The position numbers were made by a program, and so were the translations under genes. From an uncultured Clostridia bacterium (GTDB taxonomy: Bacteria; Bacillota; Clostridia; Oscillospirales; CAG-272): DNA of 7,407 bases. Shown here piece by piece: positions 1 to 5,610 of the stretch (within the stretch, counting starts at the first letter, position 1; the number at the start of each line of letters is the position of its first letter). Under the pieces are notes generated by a model. It saw only the letters and a program-made list of their open reading frames with translations, searched no databases and was not told where the DNA came from. The stretch is taken from positions 1 to 7,407 of the forward strand of contig CAJGEA010000090.1 of NCBI GenBank assembly GCA_904502015.1. Direction: 5' to 3'.

Positions 1-42
1 GACATAGAGGAGCGTTATTCCTTGTCGGGTATAGGTATCCTG

Positions 43-130
43 GAATTTTAGGCTGTAGGGGCGATTCATGAACTGCTTGCAGTTCGATCGCCCGCGGACG
101 CATCGTGATGCGCCCCTACAATCGAAATTC
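43..130. repeat. REP/MITE-like palindromic element
   Basis: The core is a perfect 10-bp terminal inverted repeat, TGTAGGGGCG (54-63) and CGCCCCTACA (111-120). Inside are two hairpins: GGGCGAT (59-65) with ATCGCCC (87-93), extended by GAACTGC (70-76) with GCAGTTC (79-85); and CGCATC (99-104) with GATGCG (107-112). An outer GAATTT (43-48) pairs with AAATTC (125-130). It could fold as a cloverleaf in either strand. I recall elements with the same GTAGGGGCGATTCATGAA... ends scattered through gut Clostridia genomes, so it is probably a host-type dispersed repeat, non-autonomous and without its own gene. No clear target-site duplication flanks it. Its location in the 5' region of the leftward transcript could give it an RNA role. 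Confidence 0.65.
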
Positions 131-186
131 AAACATCCCGACAAACCCCAATTTGTACGCAGATAAACATGAGTGTCTTTATGCCC

Positions 187-215
187 ATTATACACGCCCC
201 TTTTCCCTTTGTCAA
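187..215 (-). promoter_or_regulatory. Minus-strand consensus sigma-A promoter
   Basis: Read on the minus strand, TTGACA (215-210) is followed by exactly 17 nt and then TATAAT (192-187). Both hexamers are perfect consensus with ideal spacing, so this should be recognised by the vegetative sigma factor without an activator. Transcription would start near 180 and run leftward through the palindromic element. No minus-strand gene of useful length is seen in the 180 bases available, so the target lies outside the window or is a small RNA. A 6-bp dyad, TTTGTC (208-213) and GACAAA (224-229), overlaps the -35 box and could be a repressor site. Confidence 0.7.
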
Positions 216-229
216 GGGATTTGGACAAA

Positions 230-244
230 AAGTTTAGAAAACTT
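230..244. promoter_or_regulatory. Possible operator dyad between divergent promoters
   Basis: AAGTTT (230-235) and AAACTT (239-244) form a perfect 6-bp inverted repeat around a 3-nt spacer. The dyad sits almost midway in the 39 bp that separate the two -35 boxes (210-215 and 255-260), a usual place for a dimeric regulator that controls two divergent promoters. The arms are AT-rich and short, so chance is a real alternative. Confidence 0.3.
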
Positions 245-254
245 AAAAACGGGG

Positions 255-283
255 TTGACAACCGTGTGGCCACGTGCTATACT
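255..283 (+). promoter_or_regulatory. Plus-strand extended -10 sigma-A promoter of the head module
   Basis: TTGACA (255-260), 17 nt, then TATACT (278-283), with TG at 275-276 giving an extended -10 (TGcTATACT). The expected start is near 290, about 85 nt ahead of the first gene. No other promoter or clear terminator is seen before 6919, so this is the likely source of one long transcript covering the packaging and head genes. The spacer contains the 8-bp palindrome GTGGCCAC (266-273), a possible repressor contact. Confidence 0.8.
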
Positions 284-311
284 GAACGCGGTTAAGCAAA
301 CTAAACAACCG

Positions 312-361
312 ACGGCGTGCCGTGTTTGCATACGCGCGGCGGGCTGATACCCTGTATGCAA
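312..361 (+). promoter_or_regulatory. Structured 5' leader next to the first ribosome binding site
   Basis: The leader carries ACGGC (312-316) paired with GCCGT (319-323), then TTGCATAC (326-333) paired perfectly with GTATGCAA (354-361). Inside the large loop, GGG (341-343) can pair with CCC (350-352). The second stem ends inside the AAGGAGG site (360-366), tying up its first two bases. This could tune translation of the first gene or be a DNA operator just downstream of the start site. It matches no riboswitch class I know. Confidence 0.4.
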
Positions 362-373
362 GGAGGAAGATCA

Positions 374-712
374 ATGAATCAGGAGAAGAATCAAAAGGAA
401 AACGAGCAAGCGACCCGCAAGGCGGATACCGACGACAACCGCGTGTATTCTCGCAAGGTGGGCAAGCGCAACGAGGAAGAGGTCTGCCCCGGCATCTGCC
501 CCTACTATCAGAGGGATCGCGGTCAGGGCATGGTCTACTGCGAGTGCGCCCGCTTTCGTTTCCCCGACAAGCTGACGAGAAGGGAGATCGTGTATAGCTT
601 TTGCGCGCACCCCGTGGGCTACAAGTCCTGCGCCATCAAGCAGGCGATGGATCATTTCTACGAAAGGAAGTACAACCAGATTGAAGGCGACGAGAGCAAG
701 GAAGGCGTGTGA
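374..712 (+). CDS. Small cysteine-rich phage protein, possible metal-binding
   Basis: A 112-residue protein of unknown function. The start is chosen at the ATG 7 nt behind a perfect AAGGAGG (360-366); a longer frame from GTG at 317 would run through the leader hairpin and has no binding site. Residues 1-36 are charged and low in complexity (Gln, Glu, Lys, Asp), probably disordered. The rest has six cysteines at 38, 42, 56, 58, 77 and 86 in a CPxxCPYY ... YCEC ... FCAHP ... SC pattern, with His79, followed by a helical C-terminus rich in Lys and Glu. The pattern suggests a zinc or other metal site. Small Cys-rich proteins with a CP-x-Y ... C-E ... C ... C layout are common near the terminase genes of Firmicutes prophages, but I know no assigned role. 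It is the first gene of the operon. A regulator or a packaging accessory are both possible; neither is shown. Confidence 0.85.
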   Translation: MNQEKNQKENEQATRKADTDDNRVYSRKVGKRNEEEVCPGICPYYQRDRGQGMVYCECARFRFPDKLTRREIVYSFCAHPVGYKSCAIKQAMDHFYERKYNQIEGDESKEGV

Positions 713-1016
713 CACTCGCGCCACGATTCGGGAAACCGCATCGCGGACGGCTGTGTACGAAACGATGCGGCTGTATCACGCGTGGATCGGTTACCTGCTC
801 ACCCGTCTGGGCGAGCGCACAGTGCGAGTGCAGGTAGAGGACATTCGGGGCGCGATGGATCGGTTTTGTTGCTCGGTGAGCCGCGAGGAGGATGCCTACG
901 TGATCCGACTGGCCGATTCGGCCTCCTGCCTCGAAAAGGAGGGAATGGCGGATGACAACCCAATCGACAACAGAAACGGCGATATCGGCCAAGGCGGAGA
1001 GCACGACGGCAAGTGA
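681..1016 (+). CDS. Hypothetical protein between the Cys-rich protein and terminase genes
   Basis: I do not recognise this protein (111 residues from the TTG start). The middle, roughly residues 26-80, looks like a folded alpha/beta domain: YETMRLYHAWIGYLLTRLG, then an ERTVRVQVEDIRGAMDRFCC stretch and a DAYVIRLA strand. The tail is hydrophilic and overlaps the next gene by 65 bp out of frame. The start is uncertain. TTG at 681 has an upstream AAAGGAAG (663-670) 10 nt away and overlaps the preceding gene by 32 bp. ATG at 765 gives an 83-residue protein that keeps the whole domain but has no ribosome binding site. A good AAGGAAGG lies at 699-706, yet no standard start in this frame follows it closely. 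Codon use from 714 onward fits a translated frame, which favours the longer form. The place, just before terminase, suggests a packaging or regulatory accessory. Confidence 0.6.
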   Translation: MKATRARKACDTRATIRETASRTAVYETMRLYHAWIGYLLTRLGERTVRVQVEDIRGAMDRFCCSVSREEDAYVIRLADSASCLEKEGMADDNPIDNRNGDIGQGGEHDGK

Positions 1017-1374
1017 TCCCCGCGCCGCGCAGGATGCCCGCCGCTGCCGCCAGGTGGAGGACGCGCTCTACCGCCGTGCCAAGGGCTACAAGGTGCTGGT
1101 GAAAAAGACCTACAAGGTCAAGCGGGTGGAGTACGATCCCGACACGGGCAAAAAGGTCAGCGAGCGCGAGGAGCTGGAGGTGGGGCTGGATGAGGTCCAC
1201 GTCCCCGCCGACGTGCGGGTGGTTGCCTACTACCTCAACAACCGCGATCCCGCCCGCTGGCGGGAGCATCCCAAGGAGGAGGGCGAGGAGGATGCTGTCT
1301 ACGAGGGGGCGGTGGCCTATCCACCTATGGCGGAGCTGAGCGAGCCCGAGAGCGGTGAGGAGGGGCAGGAATGA
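952..1374 (+). CDS. terS: Terminase small subunit-like protein without an evident HTH
   Basis: The 140-residue product resembles the C-terminal half of phage terminase small subunits, the ring-forming proteins that recognise phage DNA and stimulate the large subunit. Typical features are VEDALYRRAKGYKV (35-48), a charged beta-hairpin region with a DPDTGKK turn (62-68), and VPADVRVVAYYLNNRDPARW (84-103), which matches the usual 'VPPD..A..FWLKNR.P..WR' ending. Residues 1-30 are only Ser, Thr, Ala and Gln rich, where related proteins carry a helix-turn-helix for DNA recognition. The C-terminal 30 residues are acidic. The start follows AAGGAGGG (936-943) at 8 nt. It overlaps the large-subunit gene by 4 bp (ATGA), the usual terS-terL pairing. 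DNA recognition may be supplied by another protein or by the ring alone. Confidence 0.7.
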   Translation: MTTQSTTETAISAKAESTTASDPRAAQDARRCRQVEDALYRRAKGYKVLVKKTYKVKRVEYDPDTGKKVSEREELEVGLDEVHVPADVRVVAYYLNNRDPARWREHPKEEGEEDAVYEGAVAYPPMAELSEPESGEEGQE

Positions 1375-2849
1375 CCGCATCCCCCAAGCCGCGGCGGGTG
1401 GTCTGGTCGCCCCAACCGCGTCAGGCGGCGTTCATGGCGCGCCCCGAGGACGAGGCACTCTACGGCGGTGCGGCGGGGGGAGGGAAGTCGGACGCGCTGG
1501 TCATGGAGGCCCTGCGCCAGATCCATCTGCCCTGCTACAAGGGGCTGATCCTGCGCAAGACCTACCCCCAGCTCGCCGAGCTGGTGGACAAATCCCAGCG
1601 GTACTACCCGCTGGTCTGCCCGAAGGCATCCTACAACGCATCGGCGCACGTCTGGCGCTTTCCCTCGGGAGCAAAGATTTTGTTCGGCAGTCTCCAACAC
1701 CCCAAGGATAAGTTCAATTACCAAGGTCAGGCCTACGATTTCATCGCGTTTGACGAGCTGACCCAGTTCACCTGGGAGGAGTACGCCTACCTCTTTTCCC
1801 GTAACCGTCCCAACGGTGCGGGCACGCGGTGCTACATCCGTGCCACCGCCAATCCGGGCGGTGTGGGGCACGGATGGGTCAAGGAGCGTTTCATTACCCC
1901 GACCGCGCCCATGAATACCGTATGGGAGGCGGTAAAGATCCGTTACCCCGACGGGCGGGAGGAGGTGCGGCACAAGTCCCGCATCTTCGTCCCCTCGTCG
2001 GTGTTCGATAACACCGCCTTGCTCGCGAACGATCCCGATTACCTCACCCGTTTGGCCTCCCTCCCTGAGGCCGAGCGCAAGGCACTTCTCTACGGCGATT
2101 GGGACAGCTTTTCGGGGCAGGTATTCACCGAGTGGCGCAACGATCCCGATCATTACGCCGATCGCATCGGTACGCACGTCATTACTCCCTTTCGCATTCC
2201 TCGCGAGTGGCGGATCTGGCGGGGCTTTGACTGGGGCTACACCCGTCCGTTTTCGGTGGGCTGGTACGCCGTGGATCACGACGGGCGGCTCTACCGCATC
2301 CGCGAGCTGTACGGCTGTCGGGCCGACGGGAACGGTCAACCTATTCCCAACACGGGTGTGTGCCGCAACGCGGACGAGATCGCGCGGGAGATTCGGCGGA
2401 TTGAGTGTGAGGACCCCAATCTCATGGGGAGAACCATCCACGGCATCGCTGACCCGGCGATCTATCAAAGGAACGGCGGCGCGTCCATCGGTGAGCTGAT
2501 GGAGCGGGAGGGTGTCTATTGGGACAAGGCGGACAATACCCGTCTGGCGGGCAAAGCACAGATACACAACCGCCTTGCCTTTGACGAACGGGGGATTCCC
2601 ATGCTCTACGTGTTCTCCACCTGCCGTCATTTCATCCGCACCATCCCCGCGCTGGTTTACAGCCAGATGGACGTGGAGGACGTGGACACGACGGGGGAGG
2701 ATCACATCTACGACGAGTGCCGCTACGTGTGCATGGAGAATCCCTGCGCCGCCCCGCGTCCGACCGTGGCGGTGAGCCGCGGCTGGGATCCGCTGGACAG
2801 TGCCGCGGCCTATGGCGGCAGGCTCGCCCCCTACGCGGGGCGAATATGA
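1371..2849 (+). CDS. terL: Terminase large subunit (ATPase and nuclease)
   Basis: This is the motor that pumps phage DNA into the procapsid and cuts the concatemer. The 492 residues are a full-length two-domain protein. ATPase domain: adenine-contacting Gln18 in WSPQPRQ, Walker A GGAAGGGKS (32-40), Walker B FIAFDE (124-129, with Asp128 and the catalytic Glu129), and coupling motif ATANPGG (158-164). Nuclease domain with RNase H fold: GFDWGYTRP with Asp287, IADPAIY with Asp361, and DHIYDECRY with Asp448 as the likely metal-binding acids. The layout is that of the Terminase_6 / Terminase_6C families. The ATG overlaps the preceding stop by 4 bp, with GAGGAGGGG (1357-1364) 6 nt upstream. All key residues are present, so it should be active. 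The sequence alone does not tell headful from cos packaging. Confidence 0.97.
   Translation: MTASPKPRRVVWSPQPRQAAFMARPEDEALYGGAAGGGKSDALVMEALRQIHLPCYKGLILRKTYPQLAELVDKSQRYYPLVCPKASYNASAHVWRFPSGAKILFGSLQHPKDKFNYQGQAYDFIAFDELTQFTWEEYAYLFSRNRPNGAGTRCYIRATANPGGVGHGWVKERFITPTAPMNTVWEAVKIRYPDGREEVRHKSRIFVPSSVFDNTALLANDPDYLTRLASLPEAERKALLYGDWDSFSGQVFTEWRNDPDHYADRIGTHVITPFRIPREWRIWRGFDWGYTRPFSVGWYAVDHDGRLYRIRELYGCRADGNGQPIPNTGVCRNADEIAREIRRIECEDPNLMGRTIHGIADPAIYQRNGGASIGELMEREGVYWDKADNTRLAGKAQIHNRLAFDERGIPMLYVFSTCRHFIRTIPALVYSQMDVEDVDTTGEDHIYDECRYVCMENPCAAPRPTVAVSRGWDPLDSAAAYGGRLAPYAGRI
2824..2843 (+). promoter_or_regulatory. GC-rich hairpin at the end of terL
   Basis: TCGCCCC (2824-2830) pairs perfectly with GGGGCGA (2837-2843) around a 6-nt loop, 3 nt before the terL stop codon. 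There is no U-tract after it, so it is not a classic terminator. It could slow ribosomes or help separate terL from portal translation, or be a chance product of Gly/Arg codons. Confidence 0.25.
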
Positions 2850-2879
2850 CCGATTCAACCAAGAAAGGAAACCATCTAA

Positions 2880-4532
2880 ATGGAAGATTATGCTATGACA
2901 AGTCCCCCCGCACGCAGGGTGACGGATGCCGACGTGCGTGTGGCGACCGAACTGCTCGTCCGCTACCGTGCGGGCAAGGCGCACACCGATGCCCGCATTT
3001 GCAGCGAGGCGGCGTGGTGGCAGAGCCGCCACGGCATCGGTGTGGCAGGGCAGGCCGAGGAGGGCGCGCGTCCCGTGTCGGCGTGGCTGTTCAGCAGCGT
3101 GTGCAACAAGCACGCCGATCTGTGTGATGCCCGTCCCACCTGCACCGTCCTGCCCCGCGAGCCCGAGGACGAGGCGGCGGCCAAGTGCCTCTCGGATATT
3201 CTGCCCGTGATCGCCGCACGCAGTCACTTTGAGCAGATCTACTCGGACAACGCGTGGAGCAAGCTCAAGCACGGCATGGCGGCGTACGGTGTTTTCTGGA
3301 ATCCCGTGCTGGAAAACGGTATCGGAAACATCGACATTCGCCGTGTGGACGTGCTCAATCTCTACTGGGAGCCCAGCGTGAGCGATATTCAGGAGAGCCC
3401 CCACCTGTTTCTCGTGGGCATGGAGGATACCGAGGCGTTGCTCGCGCGTTATCCCGTGCTGGGCGAGCGCCGTGCCGCTCTGCGGAACGGGGACGCGCTT
3501 CTCACCCCCGAGATGGGAGGTAGTTATCTCACGCAGGGCAACGCGGGCAACGGCGACAAGACCGCCGTGGTGGACTGGTACTACAAGCGCACTCTGCCCG
3601 ACGGGCGGACGGTGCTCCACTACGCCAAGTTCAGCGGCGACGTGCTGCTGTACGCCTCCGAGAATGATCCCGCCTTCTGCGAGCGTGGATGGTACGATCA
3701 TGGAAAGTATCCCGTCGTGCTGGACGTTCTCTACCCCGAGGAGGGGACGGCGTCGGGCTTTGGCCTGATCGCGGTGGGGCGCAATCCGCAGGGCTATGTG
3801 GATGAGCTGGACGGACACATGCTGGAGTACGCCAACCACGCCAGCCGCGTGCGCTACTGGGCCAAGCGGTCGCTGGGTGTCAACGAGAAGGAGTTTCTCG
3901 ATCCCAACCGCCGCATCATCGAGGTGGAGGGCGACATTGACGAGGAAAAGCTTCGCCAGATCACGGTGGGCCCCATGGACGGCATGCTCACCGACGTGCG
4001 CCGCATGAAGATTGACGAGCTCAAGGAAACCACGGGTAACATGGACGTGGCACAGGGCACGGTGATGGGCGGTGTAACCGCCGCCGCGGCCATCTCGGCG
4101 TTGCAGGAGGCGGGCAACAAGAGCCTGCGCGATTGCCTTTCGGGATCGTACCGAGCCTACGTGGAGCTTATGTATCAGGTGGTGGAGCTCATTCGCCAGT
4201 TCTACGGCGGCGTGCGGTGCTTCCGCGTGAGCGGGGAGCACGGCGAGTCGCGGTACGTGTACTGGTCGGGTGAGGATCTGCGCCCCACCGAGGCGGGAGC
4301 GTCCGCCGACGGATGCACCTGCTACCGCTCCCCCATGTTCGATATCGAGGTGCGCGCCGAGCGGGAAAATCCCATGGATCGCATGAGTCGCAACGAGTGG
4401 CTGCTGTCGCTGTTCCGCGCCGGCTTCTTCGATCCCGAGCACGAGGTTGCGGCGGGACGCGCCCTGGTGGGCATGGATTTCGCGGGGATCGACGCCCTGC
4501 GTGCCGCCCTCGGCGGTCAGAGTCCCACGTGA
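2880..4532 (+). CDS. Portal protein
   Basis: The portal forms the ring at one capsid vertex through which DNA enters and leaves, and it binds the terminase and later the neck. At 550 residues it has the size of P22-type or related portals. Supporting signs are the gene order, the helix-rich N-terminal part (SAWLFSSVCNKHADL, about 66-80), a central beta-rich wing, the GVTAAAAISALQEAGNKSL stretch at 398-416 that recurs in portal stem and clip helices, and a C-terminal NPMDRMSRNEWLLSLFRAG segment. The ATG at 2880 lies 10 nt behind AAAGGA (2864-2869); Met6 (2895) is an alternative. It is separated from terL by 30 bp and overlaps the protease gene by 4 bp (GTGA), so the two are probably translationally coupled. 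I assign it by pattern and place, without an alignment. Confidence 0.88.
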   Translation: MEDYAMTSPPARRVTDADVRVATELLVRYRAGKAHTDARICSEAAWWQSRHGIGVAGQAEEGARPVSAWLFSSVCNKHADLCDARPTCTVLPREPEDEAAAKCLSDILPVIAARSHFEQIYSDNAWSKLKHGMAAYGVFWNPVLENGIGNIDIRRVDVLNLYWEPSVSDIQESPHLFLVGMEDTEALLARYPVLGERRAALRNGDALLTPEMGGSYLTQGNAGNGDKTAVVDWYYKRTLPDGRTVLHYAKFSGDVLLYASENDPAFCERGWYDHGKYPVVLDVLYPEEGTASGFGLIAVGRNPQGYVDELDGHMLEYANHASRVRYWAKRSLGVNEKEFLDPNRRIIEVEGDIDEEKLRQITVGPMDGMLTDVRRMKIDELKETTGNMDVAQGTVMGGVTAAAAISALQEAGNKSLRDCLSGSYRAYVELMYQVVELIRQFYGGVRCFRVSGEHGESRYVYWSGEDLRPTEAGASADGCTCYRSPMFDIEVRAERENPMDRMSRNEWLLSLFRAGFFDPEHEVAAGRALVGMDFAGIDALRAALGGQSPT

Positions 4533-4939
4533 TCGAAATCAAGGTGGCGGGGTGGGAGGACGGGATGGAGCTGGAGGCCTACGGTCACGCTGCATACGCC
4601 CCTCGAGGCGCGGACGTGGTTTGCGCGGGGGTGTCGGCACTGCTGTTCGGGTATCTCGCCTATCTTCGGTCGGTGACGGGCGGAGAGGGCGAGGGACGTG
4701 GTGGGGTGGATTTTTCGGAGGGCGACGGCCTTCTGCGGATCCGCACCTGCCGCATGAACCGACGCGACCGTGCGGCGTGGGAGGTGGTGTCGGCAGGCGT
4801 GCGCCTGATCGCCGACGCCTACCCCGCCTGCGTGCGGTTGACCGAGGCGTGGGGAGAGGACGATCGGAAGGACTCGCCGAAAACAGAGTCACAGAACCAT
4901 AAGGAAGGAGAGGGAAGGATATGGAAGACAAGGACGTGA
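4529..4939 (+). CDS. prp: Prp-like cysteine protease, putative prohead protease
   Basis: A 136-residue protein of the ribosomal-processing cysteine protease family (Prp, formerly YsxB / DUF464). The family cuts the N-terminal extension of ribosomal protein L27 in Firmicutes, and in Staphylococcus aureus it also matures phage 80alpha head proteins. The signature is clear: GHAAYAPRGADVVCAGVSAL with the catalytic pair His20 and Cys32, spaced 12 residues apart as in the S. aureus enzyme (His22, Cys34), and a C-terminal VRLIADAYPACVRLTE helix-strand. A Gly-rich loop (about 50-65) and a charged tail (about 110-136) make it longer than the usual 105-115 residues. The start is GTG at 4529, overlapping the portal stop by 4 bp with only a weak binding site, so translation is probably coupled. 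A longer frame upstream is just the portal read out of frame. Its place between portal and scaffold is that of a prohead protease. Confidence 0.85.
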   Translation: MIEIKVAGWEDGMELEAYGHAAYAPRGADVVCAGVSALLFGYLAYLRSVTGGEGEGRGGVDFSEGDGLLRIRTCRMNRRDRAAWEVVSAGVRLIADAYPACVRLTEAWGEDDRKDSPKTESQNHKEGEGRIWKTRT

Positions 4940-5565
4940 TCAGCATCAATGCTGATCAGGAGGAGAGCATTGAAATGGGGCTCGATATGCCCGACGCGGA
5001 CGGGGAAGCCGAGGCCGCGGCGACGTCTGCCGAAGCCCCCGACGGCGGGGAAGAGGAAGAAACAGGCGATCCTACGGGGGCAGAGGAGGAATCGGTAGGC
5101 ACCTGCGCTACGGAGGCAGACGGTACGGCGGCGGAAGACGGAGAGGTTCCGATCGAGGCCGATACCATCCCCGACGCGCCGACGGATTGGAGCGAGCTTT
5201 GCGCCGCGTATCCCAACGTGGATCCCGCGCTGGTGGAGCAGGATGCCGCGATTGGCGCGCTTTTGCGCGGTGAGGTACGCCCTACGCCGCGCCAAGCCTA
5301 CGAGATCACCCATCTGGACGCTATTGTGGAGGCGCGGGTGGCAGAGCGAGCCGCCGAGCAGGTTGCCGAGAAGCTGTCTGACGCCGTCCGCGAGAGCGAG
5401 GCGCGTCTTCTTGACCATATCCGCACCTGCGGTCAGCGGCCTGTGGAGAACGGCATGCGCGCCGCCGTTGGGGTGCGGATGCACCCTGCCGTTGGGCGGT
5501 TAACCCGCTCCGACCGAGCCGCGCTGGCAAGGCGCGCCCAGCGCGGAGAGACCATTCGACTGTGA
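4921..5565 (+). CDS. Scaffold-like head assembly protein
   Basis: The 214-residue product has the build of a scaffolding protein, which guides capsid protein into a procapsid and then leaves. Residues 1-88 are very acidic and low in complexity. A conserved-looking segment TDWSELCAAYPNVDPALV follows (88-105), then a helix rich in Ala, Glu and Arg (about 124-168, coiled-coil potential), a RPVENG element (173-178), and a basic C-terminal helix RLTRSDRAALARRAQRGE (193-210) of the kind that docks on capsid protein. Proteins with a 'RPAENG ... LTRADREEIARR' ending recur just before N4-gp56 capsid genes. It overlaps the protease gene by 19 bp. ATG at 4921 follows a purine-rich AAGGAAGGAGAGGGAAGG tract (4901-4918). 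Met19 at 4975 has its own AGGAGGAG (4958-4965), behind a perfect hairpin, and may give a shorter second form. No L27-like cleavage string is seen. Confidence 0.78.
   Translation: MEDKDVISINADQEESIEMGLDMPDADGEAEAAATSAEAPDGGEEEETGDPTGAEEESVGTCATEADGTAAEDGEVPIEADTIPDAPTDWSELCAAYPNVDPALVEQDAAIGALLRGEVRPTPRQAYEITHLDAIVEARVAERAAEQVAEKLSDAVRESEARLLDHIRTCGQRPVENGMRAAVGVRMHPAVGRLTRSDRAALARRAQRGETIRL
4937..4958 (+). promoter_or_regulatory. Perfect inverted repeat at the scaffold gene start
   Basis: TGATCAGCAT (4937-4946) and ATGCTGATCA (4949-4958) are exact reverse complements, foldable as a 9-bp stem with a TCAA loop. It begins with the TGA stop of the protease gene and lies 17-38 nt into the scaffold gene. 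The 3' arm ends exactly where an AGGAGGAG site begins, followed by an in-frame ATG at 4975. In RNA it could hinder initiation at 4921, favour the internal start, or pause ribosomes at the overlap. Confidence 0.5.
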
Positions 5566-5610
5566 GCACTAAGCGGTGATCGCAGTCGCCAAATTTTAAG
5601 GAGGACGAAT

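Larger units (their letters stand above)
1..373. other. Gene-free left region with control signals
   Basis: I see no convincing gene in this stretch. Short open frames here are out of keeping with the strong promoter signals and lack ribosome binding sites. The region holds a palindromic element (43-130), two divergent sigma-A-type promoters (187-215 minus, 255-283 plus), a 15-bp dyad between their -35 boxes, and a structured leader ahead of the first gene. The part from about 120 to 310 is visibly more AT-rich than the genes to the right, as expected for a control region. Whatever the minus-strand promoter drives must be short or lie beyond the left edge of the window. Confidence 0.7.

Noticed and set aside
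1..103. A minus-strand frame from the ATG at 103-101, open to the window edge
   Set aside because: It starts within the palindromic element with no binding site. It could only be judged with sequence beyond the left edge.
271..276. CACGTG palindrome in the plus promoter spacer
   Set aside because: Six bases are too few, and E-box logic does not apply to bacteria. I only note the longer GTGGCCAC next to it.
105..347. An 80-codon plus-strand frame in the left region
   Set aside because: It crosses the palindromic element and both promoters, lacks a binding site, and gives an unremarkable sequence.
709..834. GTG at 709 overlapping the first gene's stop behind AAGGAAGG
   Set aside because: The position is ideal for a start, but the frame closes after about 42 codons and gives a Cys/Arg-rich sequence with no sense, while the frame from 681 has normal codon use.
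2846..3127. An ATG overlapping the terL stop (ATGA) with an open frame into the portal gene
   Set aside because: The layout imitates coupled genes, but the frame runs inside the portal, gives an Arg/Gly-rich product without motifs, and the portal ATG at 2880 has its own binding site.
1317..4442. A 1041-codon open frame on the minus strand across terL and portal
   Set aside because: It is antisense to two well-supported genes. The product is a repetitive mix of His, Val, Leu, Arg and Gly with no recognisable motif. Strong GC bias at third codon positions removes stops in the mirrored frame.
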